A stretch of DNA of 64,000 bases from Xestospongia bergquistia. Its lineage: Eukaryota > Porifera > Demospongiae > Haplosclerida > Petrosiidae. Shown piece after piece: positions 10,200 to 20,556 of the stretch; the first letter of the stretch is position 1; every line of letters begins with the position of its first letter. A program made the translations under genes and the position numbers. A model generated the notes under the pieces. It was not told where the DNA came from and ran no database searches. It worked only from the letters and a program-made list of their open reading frames with translations. The stretch lies in contig OZ014417.1 of NCBI GenBank assembly GCA_963965975.1, positions 6,878,821 to 6,942,820 of the forward strand, read 5' to 3'.

Positions 10200-11057
10200 A
10201 TGGCAGATAGGCATGTGGCCTTACCTAAAACTATTAAGGATGGCGATGAACTAGATGAGTGGTTAGTGAAGTTTGATATATGTGCTAATTCCAATGGATG
10301 GGATAATGACAAAAAGGCAAGTAAAATCCCGACATTTCTCGAAGGAGAAGTTCTGGTAGCCTACCTAGAGATGGCGGACGAAGATAAGACAGATTACTCT
10401 ACATTGGTGAGAGCATTGAGGGCAGAATTTCGAACAAAAGAAACGCGTTTTCAGGTAATGAGAGAGTTCGAACGCCGTAGGCTTTTGCCGGGAGAACCCC
10501 CACGTGTTTTTTTGTATAACCTTAAGAGACTACTTGAAATAGCCATGCCAGAGTTAACTGGGGAGGCGAAGGAACAAATGTTACTCCATCACTTCATTGA
10601 CGGTCTCCCAACGGAAATTGCCAAACTAATGCGATCTTCGCCAGCTGATATCACGACTACCAAAGATGCTTTAGCAAAAGCACGCTTGCTCATGATGAAC
10701 AATGAACAGTTACCTGAGGAAGCAGCACATCTTACCACTTCGTCAGTTACTGGCAGTACTCCTGGTTTACAGAAACTAGAAGAGATGATACTTGATATTG
10801 GTGCCAGACTTGATTCATTAGAAAGTGACAGCCGAGACACTAGTATTGCTGCAGTCAGATATCAGAATAAACCGAAAAAAGCAACCAATATCCATTCCCA
10901 GCAATGCTACAGGTGTCAACAATTTGGGCACATTGCAAAGAATTGCCGTAATACCCTTCAATGTTTTAACTGTGGCAAATACGGTCACACAAATGCCCAG
11001 TGTTGGGGAAACGCCAACCGGTCGTCTCTACAGGCCAGGGGAGGCGACCGGAAGTAA
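10200..11057 (+). CDS. gag: Retrotransposon Gag with two zinc knuckles
   Basis: 285 residues starting right after the primer site. Residues about 1-165 form an alpha-helical capsid-like region ([10 protein letters not shown], then a [12 protein letters not shown] segment typical of Ty3/gypsy Gag). A linker follows, then two CCHC knuckles ([14 protein letters not shown] and [14 protein letters not shown]). The reading frame has no breaks. Gag would assemble the particle that holds the RNA. Its 3' end overlaps the protease frame by about 55 bp and carries a canonical -1 slip site. Confidence 0.93.
   Translation: MADRHVALPKTIKDGDELDEWLVKFDICANSNGWDNDKKASKIPTFLEGEVLVAYLEMADEDKTDYSTLVRALRAEFRTKETRFQVMREFERRRLLPGEPPRVFLYNLKRLLEIAMPELTGEAKEQMLLHHFIDGLPTEIAKLMRSSPADITTTKDALAKARLLMMNNEQLPEEAAHLTTSSVTGSTPGLQKLEEMILDIGARLDSLESDSRDTSIAAVRYQNKPKKATNIHSQQCYRCQQFGHIAKNCRNTLQCFNCGKYGHTNAQCWGNANRSSLQARGGDRK
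11006..11012 (+). promoter_or_regulatory. -1 ribosomal frameshift site (G GGA AAC)
   Basis: In the Gag frame the heptamer reads G GGA AAC directly after the second zinc knuckle, in the X XXY YYZ form used by retroviral gag-pro junctions. A -1 slip here enters the protease frame. I did not establish a downstream pseudoknot. Confidence 0.75.
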
Positions 11058-11700
11058 TACACTTGGCCTCGACATTGGATATGCCTGTAAATATTAAACG
11101 ACTCTCAAAAATATCAGGAAAAATACGAGATATTCACTGTGCTATTTTATTAGACAGTGGTTCTTCTGTATCGTTAATTAGTCAACACTTGCTTGAACAA
11201 GCCAGCTTGAGTTATAACTCAATAGCATCCTCTATAAATGTTATCACAGCTTCCTGCAATGAGATGGAATTATGCAACACTACCATTGTACCTCTTCATA
11301 TAGGTACATTGTCTGTGACACATGAGATGTATGTTGCCCCTCAACTGGTTGCACCTGTCATTTTGGGTACTGATTTCTTGGCCAAATTCAATGTCTGTTT
11401 AGACTACAAGACAAAATCTGTTACTGTCAATGGTACAACTGTAGTTCCAAATGTGGACTACGGGGAGAACACAACATGGTCAAAGAAAAAGCTATGGGAA
11501 AACTCCTACCACACAGCTGCTATTTTATCAGGAGACGAAGATGATACTGAAAATTGTGCCATACCACGTTTCACTCATCCAGGTAAATCTACACTACCTG
11601 CCTCTTCTGATGCATACATGGATATAATTAAGGAATATAAATCCCTGTTTTGCTCTGTCCCAGGAAAACCGACGCAATATACCATCATATTCCGACGGGG
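11013..11700 (+). CDS. pro: Retrotransposon aspartic protease
   Basis: This frame is -1 relative to Gag. It holds the [12 protein letters not shown] catalytic motif and the downstream [11 protein letters not shown] element of retropepsins. The meaningful part ends near 11690, where the sequence homologous to Ty3/gypsy elements continues in yet another frame; the frame itself stays open to 11863. Its product would cleave the Gag and Pol precursors. Confidence 0.85.
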
Positions 11701-14430
11701 AACTCTAAACCAATACGTGTCCCTCCAAGACGAATACCAGTGCACTATAAGGAAGAGGTTCAACAACAAATTGCTGAAATGTTGGAACAAGGCATTATAC
11801 AAGAAAGTAGTAGCCCTTGGCTGGCACCCTGTGTATTCGTGCCGAAGCGAAATGGTGAAATAAGAATTTGTATTGACTATCGCGAACTCAACAAACAGAC
11901 TGAAAAAAATAGCTATCCCTTACCTTTACCCGATGAAGTACAAGATCATTTAGGGAATGCACAAGTATTTACTAAGTTGGACTGCAGGAAAGGGTTTTGG
12001 CAAGTCCCTATCACACCTGAAGACCAAGCAAAAACAGCCTTTTCACCAGGCCCAGGTATGGGGTTATTTGAATTTCTTCGATTACCTTTTGGTCTTACAG
12101 GGTCACCTGGAACATTTCAGCGGTTAATGGACCGTGTACTTCGGGGGTTACCCTTCGCAATGGTTTATGTAGATGATATTTTGGTATATTCTAGTGATGA
12201 AAGAAGCCACAAACAACACCTCAGACAAGTTTTTCAGAGATTAGTAGATTATGGTCTGACCTTGCATGGAGAAAAATGTGCTATTGGGGTGCAAGAAGTT
12301 TCCTACCTTGGTCACACCTTTACAAAACACGGTATGATACCAGATCCCAATAAAGTGAAAGCTATTCAGAATTGGCCAACCCCCTCTTCGGTTACAGAGG
12401 TGCAGAGGTTTCTGGGCTTGGCTTCATATTACCGAAGATATATAAAAAATTTTGCCAACATTGCCTCTCCCCTCTATCATCTTACTAATAAAGGTGTAAC
12501 ATTCCAATGGACAAATCCTTGTCAAGAAGCCTTCACCACACTTAAAATCTGCTTAATTTCTCAACCTATTTTAAAATGTCCTGACTTCTCCTTACCCTTT
12601 ACCCTATACACCGATGCTAGTGACTCAGGGTTGGGAGCTGTATTACAACAAGGACCTAACGTTATCGCTTATAGTAGTCGGTCGCTGAAGCCAGCCGAAA
12701 AAAATTACAGCGTCATCGAAAAAGAGTGTTTAGCTCTGGTTTATGCTATTAAGTACTTTAAACACTACCTCTTGGGGCATTGTTTCACTGTGTATACAGA
12801 TCACAACCCACTACAGTGGTTGTCTGCACAGAAGATGGAAGGAAAGTTAAGCCGTTGGGCTTTGCAACTTCAAGAGTTTGAATTTAAAATTCTTTATAGA
12901 AAAGGTACCCACAATGCGAATGCTGATGCTTTGTCACGGCAACCTTGTACAGCTGCTACAAAAGTCATTTGTGGACCTAGTGAAAGTGAACTGATTAAGG
13001 AACAGACTAATGATCCAATTCTAGCAAAAATCATTTCATACATCAAGACAAACGGTAACAAAAAACCTCAAGGTACAGAATGGAAACACCCACAATACAG
13101 AAGGTGGCTTCAACTATGGCCCCAACTCAAGTTACAGAATGGTGTTCTTTATCGCTGTATTATTAAACCTGATAGTAAAGAGCAGCGTCTAGTGCCAATA
13201 GCACCATTAAGTCTCAAAGCAACTTATCTACAACAATTTCATGATGCTCCTTTAGGTGCTCATCAAGGGTATATGAAAACATTACTGAGATTACAAGAAA
13301 ATGTGTACTGGGTTGGAATGGCAACAGATACTCAAAATTACTGCGACTCTTGTGATGCTTGCAATCAAGCAAAACCAGCACTACCCCAGCCGGTCCCATT
13401 GGTAAATATGCCTATGGGTAAACCTTGGGAAATGTTAGGAGTGGATATTCTAAAAGTACCTATGTCGTGTCAGGGCAATTCTTATATCTTAGTTATACAA
13501 GACTACTTCACTAAATGGCCTGTGGCCATTCCCCTGAAGGATCAAACAGCAGAAGGTACAGTTAAAGCTCTCGTTGAAACCTTTAGTATTTATGGCATAC
13601 CTACTTATATTCACTCTGACCAGGGAGCTAATTTTGAGAGCACACTTTTAAAAGAGACATGCCGGGCTTTTGGAATTCATAAATCACGAACCACACCCTA
13701 TCATCCCCAAGGTGATGGTTTAGTGGAGCGCACCAATCGCTCCTTATTGCAGATGTTAAGGACATATTGTGTTAAATCCAGTGATTGGGAGAAATGGCTG
13801 CCTCTTCTCCTATATGCCTACCGATCCTCAACGCACACATCTACTAAATGCTCACCATATCTTTTAATGTTTGGTAGAGAACCCACACTTCCATCTGATT
13901 TACCTGGACTATCCACAGACACATATGTTTATTCTAAACAACTCCAACGTCAGTTAAGTCAGATGTATGAATTAGTTGAACTGCACCTTATCGATGCAGC
14001 ATCTACTCAGAAGAAGACATATGACACTCGGGCTCATACTAGGTCACCATTTCAAGTGGGTAATCATGTTTGGTTATCCAAACCAACAGCTGGAAAGCTC
14101 TGTTCAAGATGGGAGAGTGGATGGACTGTTTTGGAACACAATTCAGGTCAACCAACTGTCATAATTGCACACTCAGATGGACGAAAGAAGACAGTTCATA
14201 TAAATCGTTTACGGCTCCATACTCTTAGATCAGTTCCTAAAGGAATGCCACGGCATTCTCCAACATATTGGCAGCCACCTTCTTTTGAACATTCTGTTTG
14301 TGAGTCTGAAGATGAATTATCTAACAATTACCCATTAGAAGAACCTTCCACTTCTCGACCTACCCGCACACGCAGAGTTCCGGATAGATATGCCCCCTAT
14401 GTCACATTGTCGCTCGAGACGAGCTCTTGA
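11641..14430 (+). CDS. pol: Retrotransposon reverse transcriptase, RNase H and integrase
   Basis: One open frame from the in-frame stop at 11638 to 14430, about 930 residues. RT: the RVPPRRIP region, then YVDD at 12166-12177. RNase H: YTDASDSGLGA, an EKECLA helix and a TDHNPLQWL strand, ending in NADALSR. Integrase: an HHCC zinc-binding region (near 13250-13370), then a DDE core with VDILK, HSDQGANF and a Glu in GLVERTNR. No chromodomain is seen at the C-terminus. The frame is -1 relative to protease, but I see no canonical slippery heptamer in the usable overlap (11641-11690). Either an unusual recoding signal is used or this copy has a 1-2 nt indel near 11675-11685. Confidence 0.93.
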   Translation: MPVLLCPRKTDAIYHHIPTGNSKPIRVPPRRIPVHYKEEVQQQIAEMLEQGIIQESSSPWLAPCVFVPKRNGEIRICIDYRELNKQTEKNSYPLPLPDEVQDHLGNAQVFTKLDCRKGFWQVPITPEDQAKTAFSPGPGMGLFEFLRLPFGLTGSPGTFQRLMDRVLRGLPFAMVYVDDILVYSSDERSHKQHLRQVFQRLVDYGLTLHGEKCAIGVQEVSYLGHTFTKHGMIPDPNKVKAIQNWPTPSSVTEVQRFLGLASYYRRYIKNFANIASPLYHLTNKGVTFQWTNPCQEAFTTLKICLISQPILKCPDFSLPFTLYTDASDSGLGAVLQQGPNVIAYSSRSLKPAEKNYSVIEKECLALVYAIKYFKHYLLGHCFTVYTDHNPLQWLSAQKMEGKLSRWALQLQEFEFKILYRKGTHNANADALSRQPCTAATKVICGPSESELIKEQTNDPILAKIISYIKTNGNKKPQGTEWKHPQYRRWLQLWPQLKLQNGVLYRCIIKPDSKEQRLVPIAPLSLKATYLQQFHDAPLGAHQGYMKTLLRLQENVYWVGMATDTQNYCDSCDACNQAKPALPQPVPLVNMPMGKPWEMLGVDILKVPMSCQGNSYILVIQDYFTKWPVAIPLKDQTAEGTVKALVETFSIYGIPTYIHSDQGANFESTLLKETCRAFGIHKSRTTPYHPQGDGLVERTNRSLLQMLRTYCVKSSDWEKWLPLLLYAYRSSTHTSTKCSPYLLMFGREPTLPSDLPGLSTDTYVYSKQLQRQLSQMYELVELHLIDAASTQKKTYDTRAHTRSPFQVGNHVWLSKPTAGKLCSRWESGWTVLEHNSGQPTVIIAHSDGRKKTVHINRLRLHTLRSVPKGMPRHSPTYWQPPSFEHSVCESEDELSNNYPLEEPSTSRPTRTRRVPDRYAPYVTLSLETSS

Positions 14431-14444
14431 AGAGAGGGAGGTTA

Positions 14445-14566
14445 TGTAGGATAGTAATTAACATTAATTAACATCAATTAACATTAATAGTTAATAAACT
14501 AGAGCACATGTTGTTTAGAACTGATTGTTTTTGTAAATTGTTTTTGTTGAGGAATATTATATTACA
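14445..14566 (+). repeat. 3' LTR
   Basis: Identical to the 5' LTR. Preceded by the polypurine tract at about 14429-14441 and followed by the ATGC target duplication. Confidence 0.93.
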
Positions 14567-14637
14567 ATGCCATTACCTATTACATCTAAAATTTGATATG
14601 CCACTATTCACTTCCTCTTTGATTTCAATACACTTTA

Positions 14638-14795
14638 TTACAATTTTTGTCCTGGTTTCCCAACCATTTGCTTCATCATATTTTGTTGATCAAGGTCTCT
14701 TTTCTTCTTCATAGCCTCCTGTCTTCTTTTTGTTTGTTTATGTTTTGGCAAAGATTCACATGTTTGACAAAGATAGCTTTCTAAAGGACTTACTT
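14638..14795 (-). pseudogene. 3' fragment of the Lys-rich secreted peptide gene
   Basis: On the minus strand this matches the 3' half of the gene at 26746-27109: the C..CESLPK region, the Lys/Arg-rich stretch and the KMMKQM..KPG tail. The signal peptide exon is absent, and small indels are present. The sister fragment is at 25018-25168. Confidence 0.7.
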
Positions 14796-15849
14796 ATTTA
14801 AGTGAAACATGCATAGGATGGAGTCTTCTCAAAGAGTCTTCTCAAGAGGTGAACAACAAATATTAATTCCCTTTAAAAAACACCATAATGAATAATTTGT
14901 GATAAACAATGTATCTCTTAATGATTAATAGAGCAGATTGTTCTAATATTATACTTTACTAACAGTTATAACTTTTTCTGCATCCTAAACTTCATGTTTG
15001 CTATTCAAAATTAAGGTGCGACGAGCTGTTGAACAGGAAATGAACAATTGCTTTACATTTTAAATGTTAAAATCAAATGAATGTTTTATTATTAATATTA
15101 TTGAATCTGTATTATTTAACTGGTTGTTCTTTATCATTCAGTATAATTATTAACATCCATATTACTTTCAATATTATATGGAAAACCACATCTATATATT
15201 AATAATTAAATGTAATGTTTACAATCATATATATTACACATATATTCAAGACAGATATCAATGAACAGCAGCTGAAACAAACAGTTCATGCATTCTACAT
15301 TTTATTTAACAGCCTCAATAATTTGAGCGAAGAAGGGATCACGAGACTCAGTCTGTATACGTATCTTTAAAATAGGCGGTGCCTGTTATAGTTGATCGGC
15401 CCTGTCAGCAAAAGTCTGGAGACAATATTACTGTCACCAATCTTCTGTTTGCTCTATCCAGGTAATACTATCTCTTATCGCTTGTTAAAGTTCTACTGGA
15501 AAGTATAGTTTCTTAGATTCTCACTTACAAATCACTTTGTTTCTAATATTGTAGAACAAGAAAAGTAATAATCAATAAACAATCATACTATCTAATTATA
15601 AATACCCATATGTCATAAATTCACAGAACATAGCATCCCAGGTGGAAAATTACAAGAAAAACGCGATGGTCATGACAATAGTATTGTTATAATTGATTAT
15701 ATTTATATAATAATTAACTCAAAGACATATTGATTTTTTCTAGTTAATTTATATTAAAGGAGGCAAAGTAAACAATTAGTCCACACTTTAAAATTTTATT
15801 GCATGACTACTTGATAATGTCATATTAGTAGTTAGCTGTTTGATTCTGT
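14796..15849. other. Non-coding DNA between relic genes, unit 1
   Basis: No gene seen. The part near 14881-14980 (CACCATAATGAA...GATTAATAGAGCAGA) also occurs near 25260, 29751 and, more weakly, 31923. It travels with the Lys-rich peptide genes as their former flank. About 270 bp (15440-15710) are absent from unit 2. Confidence 0.55.
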
Positions 15850-16239
15850 ATGTTAATGATTAAAAGGTTCTTCACATTAATGTTTGCATCTATAATATTG
15901 TTATGTTTAATGGATGCATTTAACCATTTTTATGCACTTTTAATGATGACTATAACTAGTAATAACATCACTAGTGCCAAAACAAGATTATGGATTAGAA
16001 TTATAGCTAAGTTGTTGATATATCAGAAACAGCTGCATAACTGCCACACCTCAACTATATCTTCTCCACCATATCATTTTTATAAAACAACACAAGTAAA
16101 CTTAACTAGTTCTAGGAACCAGACTAAAATTTTGAAAAATTGGAACCAGTGCTATTGTTGCAGCTGTTATGATCTGATCTTGATCATTATTATGTTATTT
16201 TTATGTAATAAACCGGATATTGCTAATTATCATAATTGA
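15850..16239 (+). pseudogene. Relic of the two-TM gene, unit 1
   Basis: An open frame of 129 codons exists here and in the duplicate (25961-26350). Its 3' part aligns with the DNA of the C-terminal region of the intact gene at 766-2062 in a shifted frame, with an indel in the T/A-rich GAAAAATTGG segment. I read it as a relic rather than a gene, although the frame is kept in both copies. Confidence 0.55.
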
Positions 16240-17263
16240 TAATTGCTTTATATTAATTTATTATTTGATGATAGAACATATATTGTTTGTGGCATAACAA
16301 CACACACTGTATATATATGAGTCCTTTCTTGAAATACATACTAGCTCACTTCTTTGCTGAATAAATGATAGACATGCTTGTTTTTGAATTTGAGATTGTT
16401 AGAATAGCTTTGTAGTTAATGCATCTTTTGAAAATAAACAAACCCTTTAATTAATTACCCAAAATTAACCTCATAAATCAATTTTACAAGAGTATATCAA
16501 TCATGAAATTTGCAATGTTTACTTATTATGAAGTTCAACAAAGCAACACAAACCCAAATGTTTATTTCATTTTACTTTTACTATGTATACATTAGCCTAG
16601 AATTTTGAAAAATTGGAACCAGTGTTGCTGTTGTACTTTGCAGGTGTTATAATCTTATTTTCATCATTATCATATTATTCTTACATAGTAAAATACATTT
16701 ATATTATATATTTATTCAGCTTTCGTCCATTACCTACCTACTGTATAATGTATATCAATGATATGTCCATTACAGCCTCAACGTAATCATCTTCATTACA
16801 ATTACTTTATATTTTATCATTATTATTACTTCAAGAGTAATCAACTACAATTACAACTACTTTACTATAATTACAAGGTTTTATATCTAGGAGTCATATT
16901 TGTATTAACACAGTAGTTTAACTATATATTCATAGTCAAGGGTGGCTTTCCCAATACTAATTGAATATAATATTGTGAATGTTATCAACTACAAGGACAA
17001 TTACTGCAATTTTTAGCAGACAATTACGATTAAAATACAATTATTGTAAAAACTATAACTAATTGCAAACAATTACAATTACCCATTAAAGGGTAACAGA
17101 AATGATTTTTTGTCATACTGTTTTTGTTATCTAATTAAATTGTTTTGTTTCTCAAATGAAGAAAGCAAAATGCTTTTTAATTAAATTCACCGTACTTTTC
17201 CAGAAATTCTATTTCCAAGTTGTAGTACCAAATCATAATTCCGTTTGAGGGCGTGACTATACG

Positions 17264-17271
17264 TGACGTCA
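17264..17271. promoter_or_regulatory. CRE palindrome in the left end of the TIR element
   Basis: TGACGTCA, a full cAMP-response element, lies 38 bp upstream of the start codon of the P2X7-ballast-like gene. A mirror copy lies at 18871-18878 before the THAP gene. Confidence 0.5.
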
Positions 17272-17308
17272 TAGTAGTATAACGGAAGTAGTCAGTAGAG
17301 GAGATTGA

Positions 17309-17951
17309 ATGGAACTTGAGTGTAGTGATTGTGATTCTTATATTGATGATCCAATACAGCCTTATCAGTTTGACCCTAGTGGTATATACAAGTGGAGACT
17401 TATCTGACTCTGATGAAGAACTAGGACAAGGGGATAATGAACGACTATCTCAGCTTTCCTGGTCGGATAAAAATATTCAAGTGTATATATATATTTACTA
17501 TTTTGCTAAAGGTGTTCATGTCAGAACTATCAGATAATGACATCTGCACAAGAATGTATATGTTGTAAAGAGATTCCAGCTAGCAAAAATAGCACTCCTA
17601 GTATATGTATTACTAAACACCCAGGATTTCATGCTGTGTGTCTGAACATATGGGTACTACAGGTAGCTTATTATCAGTACAGACAACAGTATGGATCATT
17701 AGCTTCACCAATGAATGAGCATGCTCATTATGTTATGTTGTCATGAATACATCAATTCCTATAGGCGTTACAGATATACAGCATATCGACAATTGACAAG
17801 ATGGTGTTGGGGTTGGCTGGGAAAAGAAGTAAAAGTTGTTCTTCCTTCCTGTGCAGCAACAAAAATCCGGGAGACATTTTTCACACAGACTGGTCACTAT
17901 GTAGGATTTAAATACCCAAATTGTCGTAATGATCTTTCAACATTTACATGA
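17309..17951 (+). CDS. P2X7 C-terminal ('ballast') domain protein, probably broken
   Basis: The N-terminus reads MELECSDCDS...PIQPYQFDP. Then CSCQNYQ and ECICCKEIP (Cys pairs), CITKHPGFHAVCLN.WVLQ.AYYQYR, and finally YRYTAYRQLTRWCWG, VVLPSCAATKIR and GFKYP. These are the signature segments of the zinc-binding C-terminal domain of vertebrate P2X7 receptors, which in invertebrates also occurs without a channel. No channel domain is present here. The pieces lie in different frames. A short intron ending TGCTAAAG before 17510 fits one gap; a frame change near 17390-17400 and another near 17735-17765 do not splice cleanly. So this copy may be a pseudogene. Confidence 0.7.
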
Positions 17952-17954
17952 ATA

Positions 17955-18835
17955 TTATTTATCATGAAATCTTTTCTTATGTTCCAATATTGCTTTCCCT
18001 TTCTCGGGATGGGAAAAGCTATCACTTAGTGGTGGTGGAACTATATCCATGCTGGTGTCATGCCTTTCATTTCTCCTGGCCAATTTGATGGCTTCTTTTA
18101 GAATTTCCTTGACATAGTCTATACATATAAAAATAAATAACAGATGACAAATTACATAATACAAATGAACTCACTGAAAGTTGGTGCTTGTAGTATTTTT
18201 TTTTATTACATATACTCCTTTCTTGTACTTTGGAAAGGATATAGCAAACTGTTCCATGCCCAATTTAGTCTTAGCAAGTTTTCTCTTAGAATTTTCATTA
18301 AAATGCATAGCTGCAAGTAGTGTTCTATATATAATGATTTAAAATAATAAATCAAAATTTAAATACTCCCAACCTTGATTCGTTCCCTTAAATGAAGAAG
18401 TAGTTGATTTTGGCAGGAAATGGATCATGACACTATGAAAACCTTCTAAAGAAGTCTGATAGAGAGGAGAGAGTTTCTTTATGTCTTTCAAAAACCGAGT
18501 GTTTCTTATCAGAGGTCAGGTATGACTTTTTCACTAGCTTTGGTGTCAGTATCTAATCTTCTCTTAAAGATAGTTGGAACAGCTTTAGATTTCAACTTCC
18601 TTCTCAGTTTTATACCAAATGAATGTTGAATTAGTGAGCTTTGTTTGTAGCAGTCATCTGTGAAATGATTACTACAAAGACTACTATTTTCTGATGGACC
18701 ACTCCAACGATCTCTAGTGCGTTTAACTTGCTCTATCCATTTCTTTCTCAGTACTGGATCTTTGGGAAACTTATATAGGGTAACCTCATCACTGGGAATG
18801 CTAGAACAACCAGCTTCAACACATCTGTTAGGCAT
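17955..18835 (-). CDS. THAP zinc-finger protein, truncated transposase relic
   Basis: The first exon (18835 down to about 18510) encodes a THAP domain: CVEAGC at the N-terminus, the conserved FPKDP and W, SSLCSNHF with the second C-x2-H pair, and the AVPTIF end motif. Further 3' on the minus strand, segments FLKDIKKLSP.YQTSLEGFHS, MHFNENSKRKLA, FPKYKKGVYV and DYVKEILKEAI follow, in a pattern I associate with the C-terminal part of THAP-containing transposon-like proteins of invertebrates and fish. Introns near 18150 and 18350 join them. No catalytic core lies between the two parts, so the encoded protein should bind DNA but not transpose. It is convergent with the P2X7-domain gene, a few bases apart. 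Confidence 0.7.
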
Positions 18836-18870
18836 TTCTTAGTCCCATGTGTAGAAATGTGTTACTACTT

Positions 18871-18878
18871 TGACGTCA
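18871..18878. promoter_or_regulatory. CRE palindrome in the right end of the TIR element
   Basis: TGACGTCA, 36 bp before the THAP start codon, is the mirror counterpart of 17264-17271. Confidence 0.5.
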
Positions 18879-19497
18879 CGGAAGTAACGCCCACGAGACT
18901 GGGCAATATAATTATTTCACCAATACATTTTATAGATTTCTGCAATAGCATGACTAGTATTGCACTAATTTTTTATATATTTGTATGTTACTACAAAGTC
19001 TTTCATTTTAATCAGAATATGAAAACCATTTCTGTTACCCTTTAAAGTTACCCCAACACTGGTAAACATCACTCTGTTCTCATGACAAGTTGTTTAGTTA
19101 AAATAGAGTTTATATCTTAATTAATTACAATAATTACCATTATCCAATCACTGATGTATATGCACATATAATTCTTATAAAAGACTATTTTACTAAAACA
19201 TACACACCCACCATTTAATAGACTGTTTGTTAGCTGTTGTCTGGTTATCTGAGTATATGAAGACATACAGTCAATGACTGTTCCCTTGCTATCATCAACA
19301 AAGGACTAAATCATTACTTGTAATTTAATGATTCCAAAAGAGTCATTCAAGTATAATTGCATTATAGTGTAAACAATTCTTAGAAAGAATCAGTCATTGA
19401 CTTTTAATATAATTTATATGAAGTCCCTCCTACATACAATTTACTACTACTCCGAGTCTACTCAAGTTTCATAAGGGAGGGGCTGGATACGCAAGAC

Positions 19498-19504
19498 TAT
19501 ATAG
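19498..19504 (+). promoter_or_regulatory. Probable TATA element of AVD1b
   Basis: TATATAG, same context and spacing as 4514-4520. Confidence 0.45.
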
Positions 19505-19626
19505 TCAGGACTACAGGTAAAAGAGATTTTAAGTTTTTTCGCCCAGACTTACAGTCATTTTGGACGTATATAACTAAAGAAGATTTCACTACAAACACTA
19601 GCTAAAAATTTAAAAGCAGTGACATT

Positions 19627-20556
19627 ATGTTCGTTTCAACTGTAGCTCTAGTTGTGTGTATATTGCCAGCACTTGTTAACTGTCAACACTCTCGTCAAGA
19701 CAAAAAGTCAGGTAAGTCTATCTATAATTGCTACAGTAACATTTCTGGTACCGTGGTCAATATTTTGGTAATAAATTTATGCTATCCTAAACTGGCCTTC
19801 ATCCGTTAATTTCGTATACATGTAACTGTATATGTAGCATATTAAAAACTGTGACATCACAATATAATTGTGATTGTACATATAATCCTTGTTATCTCAT
19901 CATGCATGCAGTATAATAACCAAATATTTTGATGTCCTTAGATGTTCCTCTTGCTGGAAAGTGGGAAAGTGATGCTTTTGAAGCTAAAAAGGCCATAATG
20001 TGTATATATCCACACAGTGACAACCCTGGTCAATTTACTGGATGGTACAACACAGGTATTAAAGGAGATAACAAAGACCAATATGATTTGGTGGGTAGAT
20101 ATGATGTTGGTGGATCACCACATGAGGGTTATATACTAGGATGGTAAGAAACTTAACAATACATCTTTTTAAAATTACTATATATATACTTTTTAATTGA
20201 TTATATTTTATAATACCATTTATATACTCAATTATATTTTACAATAGCACATGAAAAGCACAAAATTTACAATGTATAATTAAGACAAATACACATAGTT
20301 GCTGCTTAACATTTATTAATTACTATTTTACTACTTAAAACTAAATTCATATCAGGTTTGTTATTTAAACAGGACCGTTGTTTGGCGTAATCAGGACAAT
20401 ATTGCTCACTCATCAAGCTCATGGTCTGGACAAACAACATATGCTGGTACTAGGATCTATTCAATACAGCTCCATTCTAATGTATCAGATGATACATATA
20501 TGCCATACACCATCATAAGCAAAGATGTTTTCAATCAGATTTCTGGCAGCTGCTAA
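19627..20556 (+). CDS. Secreted avidin/streptavidin-like protein AVD1, copy b
   Basis: Exons 19627-19711, 19942-20143 and 20373-20556, with the same lengths and phases as copy a, encode 156 residues. I count two protein differences: Thr4 to Ser in the signal peptide and an Ile to Asn change in the loop after the second strand (KGDIKD versus KGDNKD). Otherwise the fold motifs and the altered pocket match copy a. Intron 2 is slightly longer because of an AT-rich insertion. Near identity suggests a young duplication or ongoing gene conversion. Confidence 0.92.

Larger units (their letters stand above)
10060..14566 (+). mobile_element. Ty3/gypsy LTR retrotransposon (4.5 kb)
   Basis: Two identical 122-bp LTRs (10060-10181, 14445-14566) begin TG and end CA and are flanked by a 4-bp ATGC target duplication. 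The empty site is preserved in unit 2 (GTCATGCCATT near 24943). Inside are a tRNA-iMet-type primer site, gag, protease and a reverse transcriptase/RNase H/integrase frame, then a purine tract (AGAGAGGGAGG) just before the 3' LTR. No envelope gene is seen. Identical LTRs and absence from the sister unit mean a recent insertion. Confidence 0.95.
3478..16594 (+). repeat. Segmental duplication, unit 1
   Basis: This block is repeated head to tail as 16595-26705 at very high identity over exons, introns and intergenic DNA. The junction is visible because sequence ending ...ATGTATACATTA continues as GCCTAG at 16595 (the same as 3478 onward) but as CATATAAC after 26705. Unit 1 differs by the retrotransposon at 10060-14566, a second copy of an 83-bp repeat near 4273, a longer 87-bp array, about 390 bp missing near 7977, and about 270 bp near 15440-15710 that unit 2 lacks. 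Confidence 0.9.
17090..19041 (+). mobile_element. TIR DNA transposon carrying THAP and P2X7-ballast-like genes
   Basis: The 1952-bp insert has 15-bp perfect terminal inverted repeats (AGGGTAACAGAAATG) and is flanked by TTAA on both sides. Unit 1 has one uninterrupted TTAA at this point (near 3973), so the insertion limits are exact. Subterminal parts are also inverted: GGGCGT..., TGACGTCA and AGTAGTA near 17250-17280 match the reverse of 18865-18900. Two convergent genes fill it. TTAA targeting recalls piggyBac, but the terminal sequence and contents do not clearly fit, and no full transposase is visible. Confidence 0.88.

Noticed and set aside
17090-19041. Calling the TIR element a piggyBac
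   Set aside because: Only the TTAA target fits. Terminal sequence and gene content differ and no DDD transposase is visible, so the superfamily is left open.
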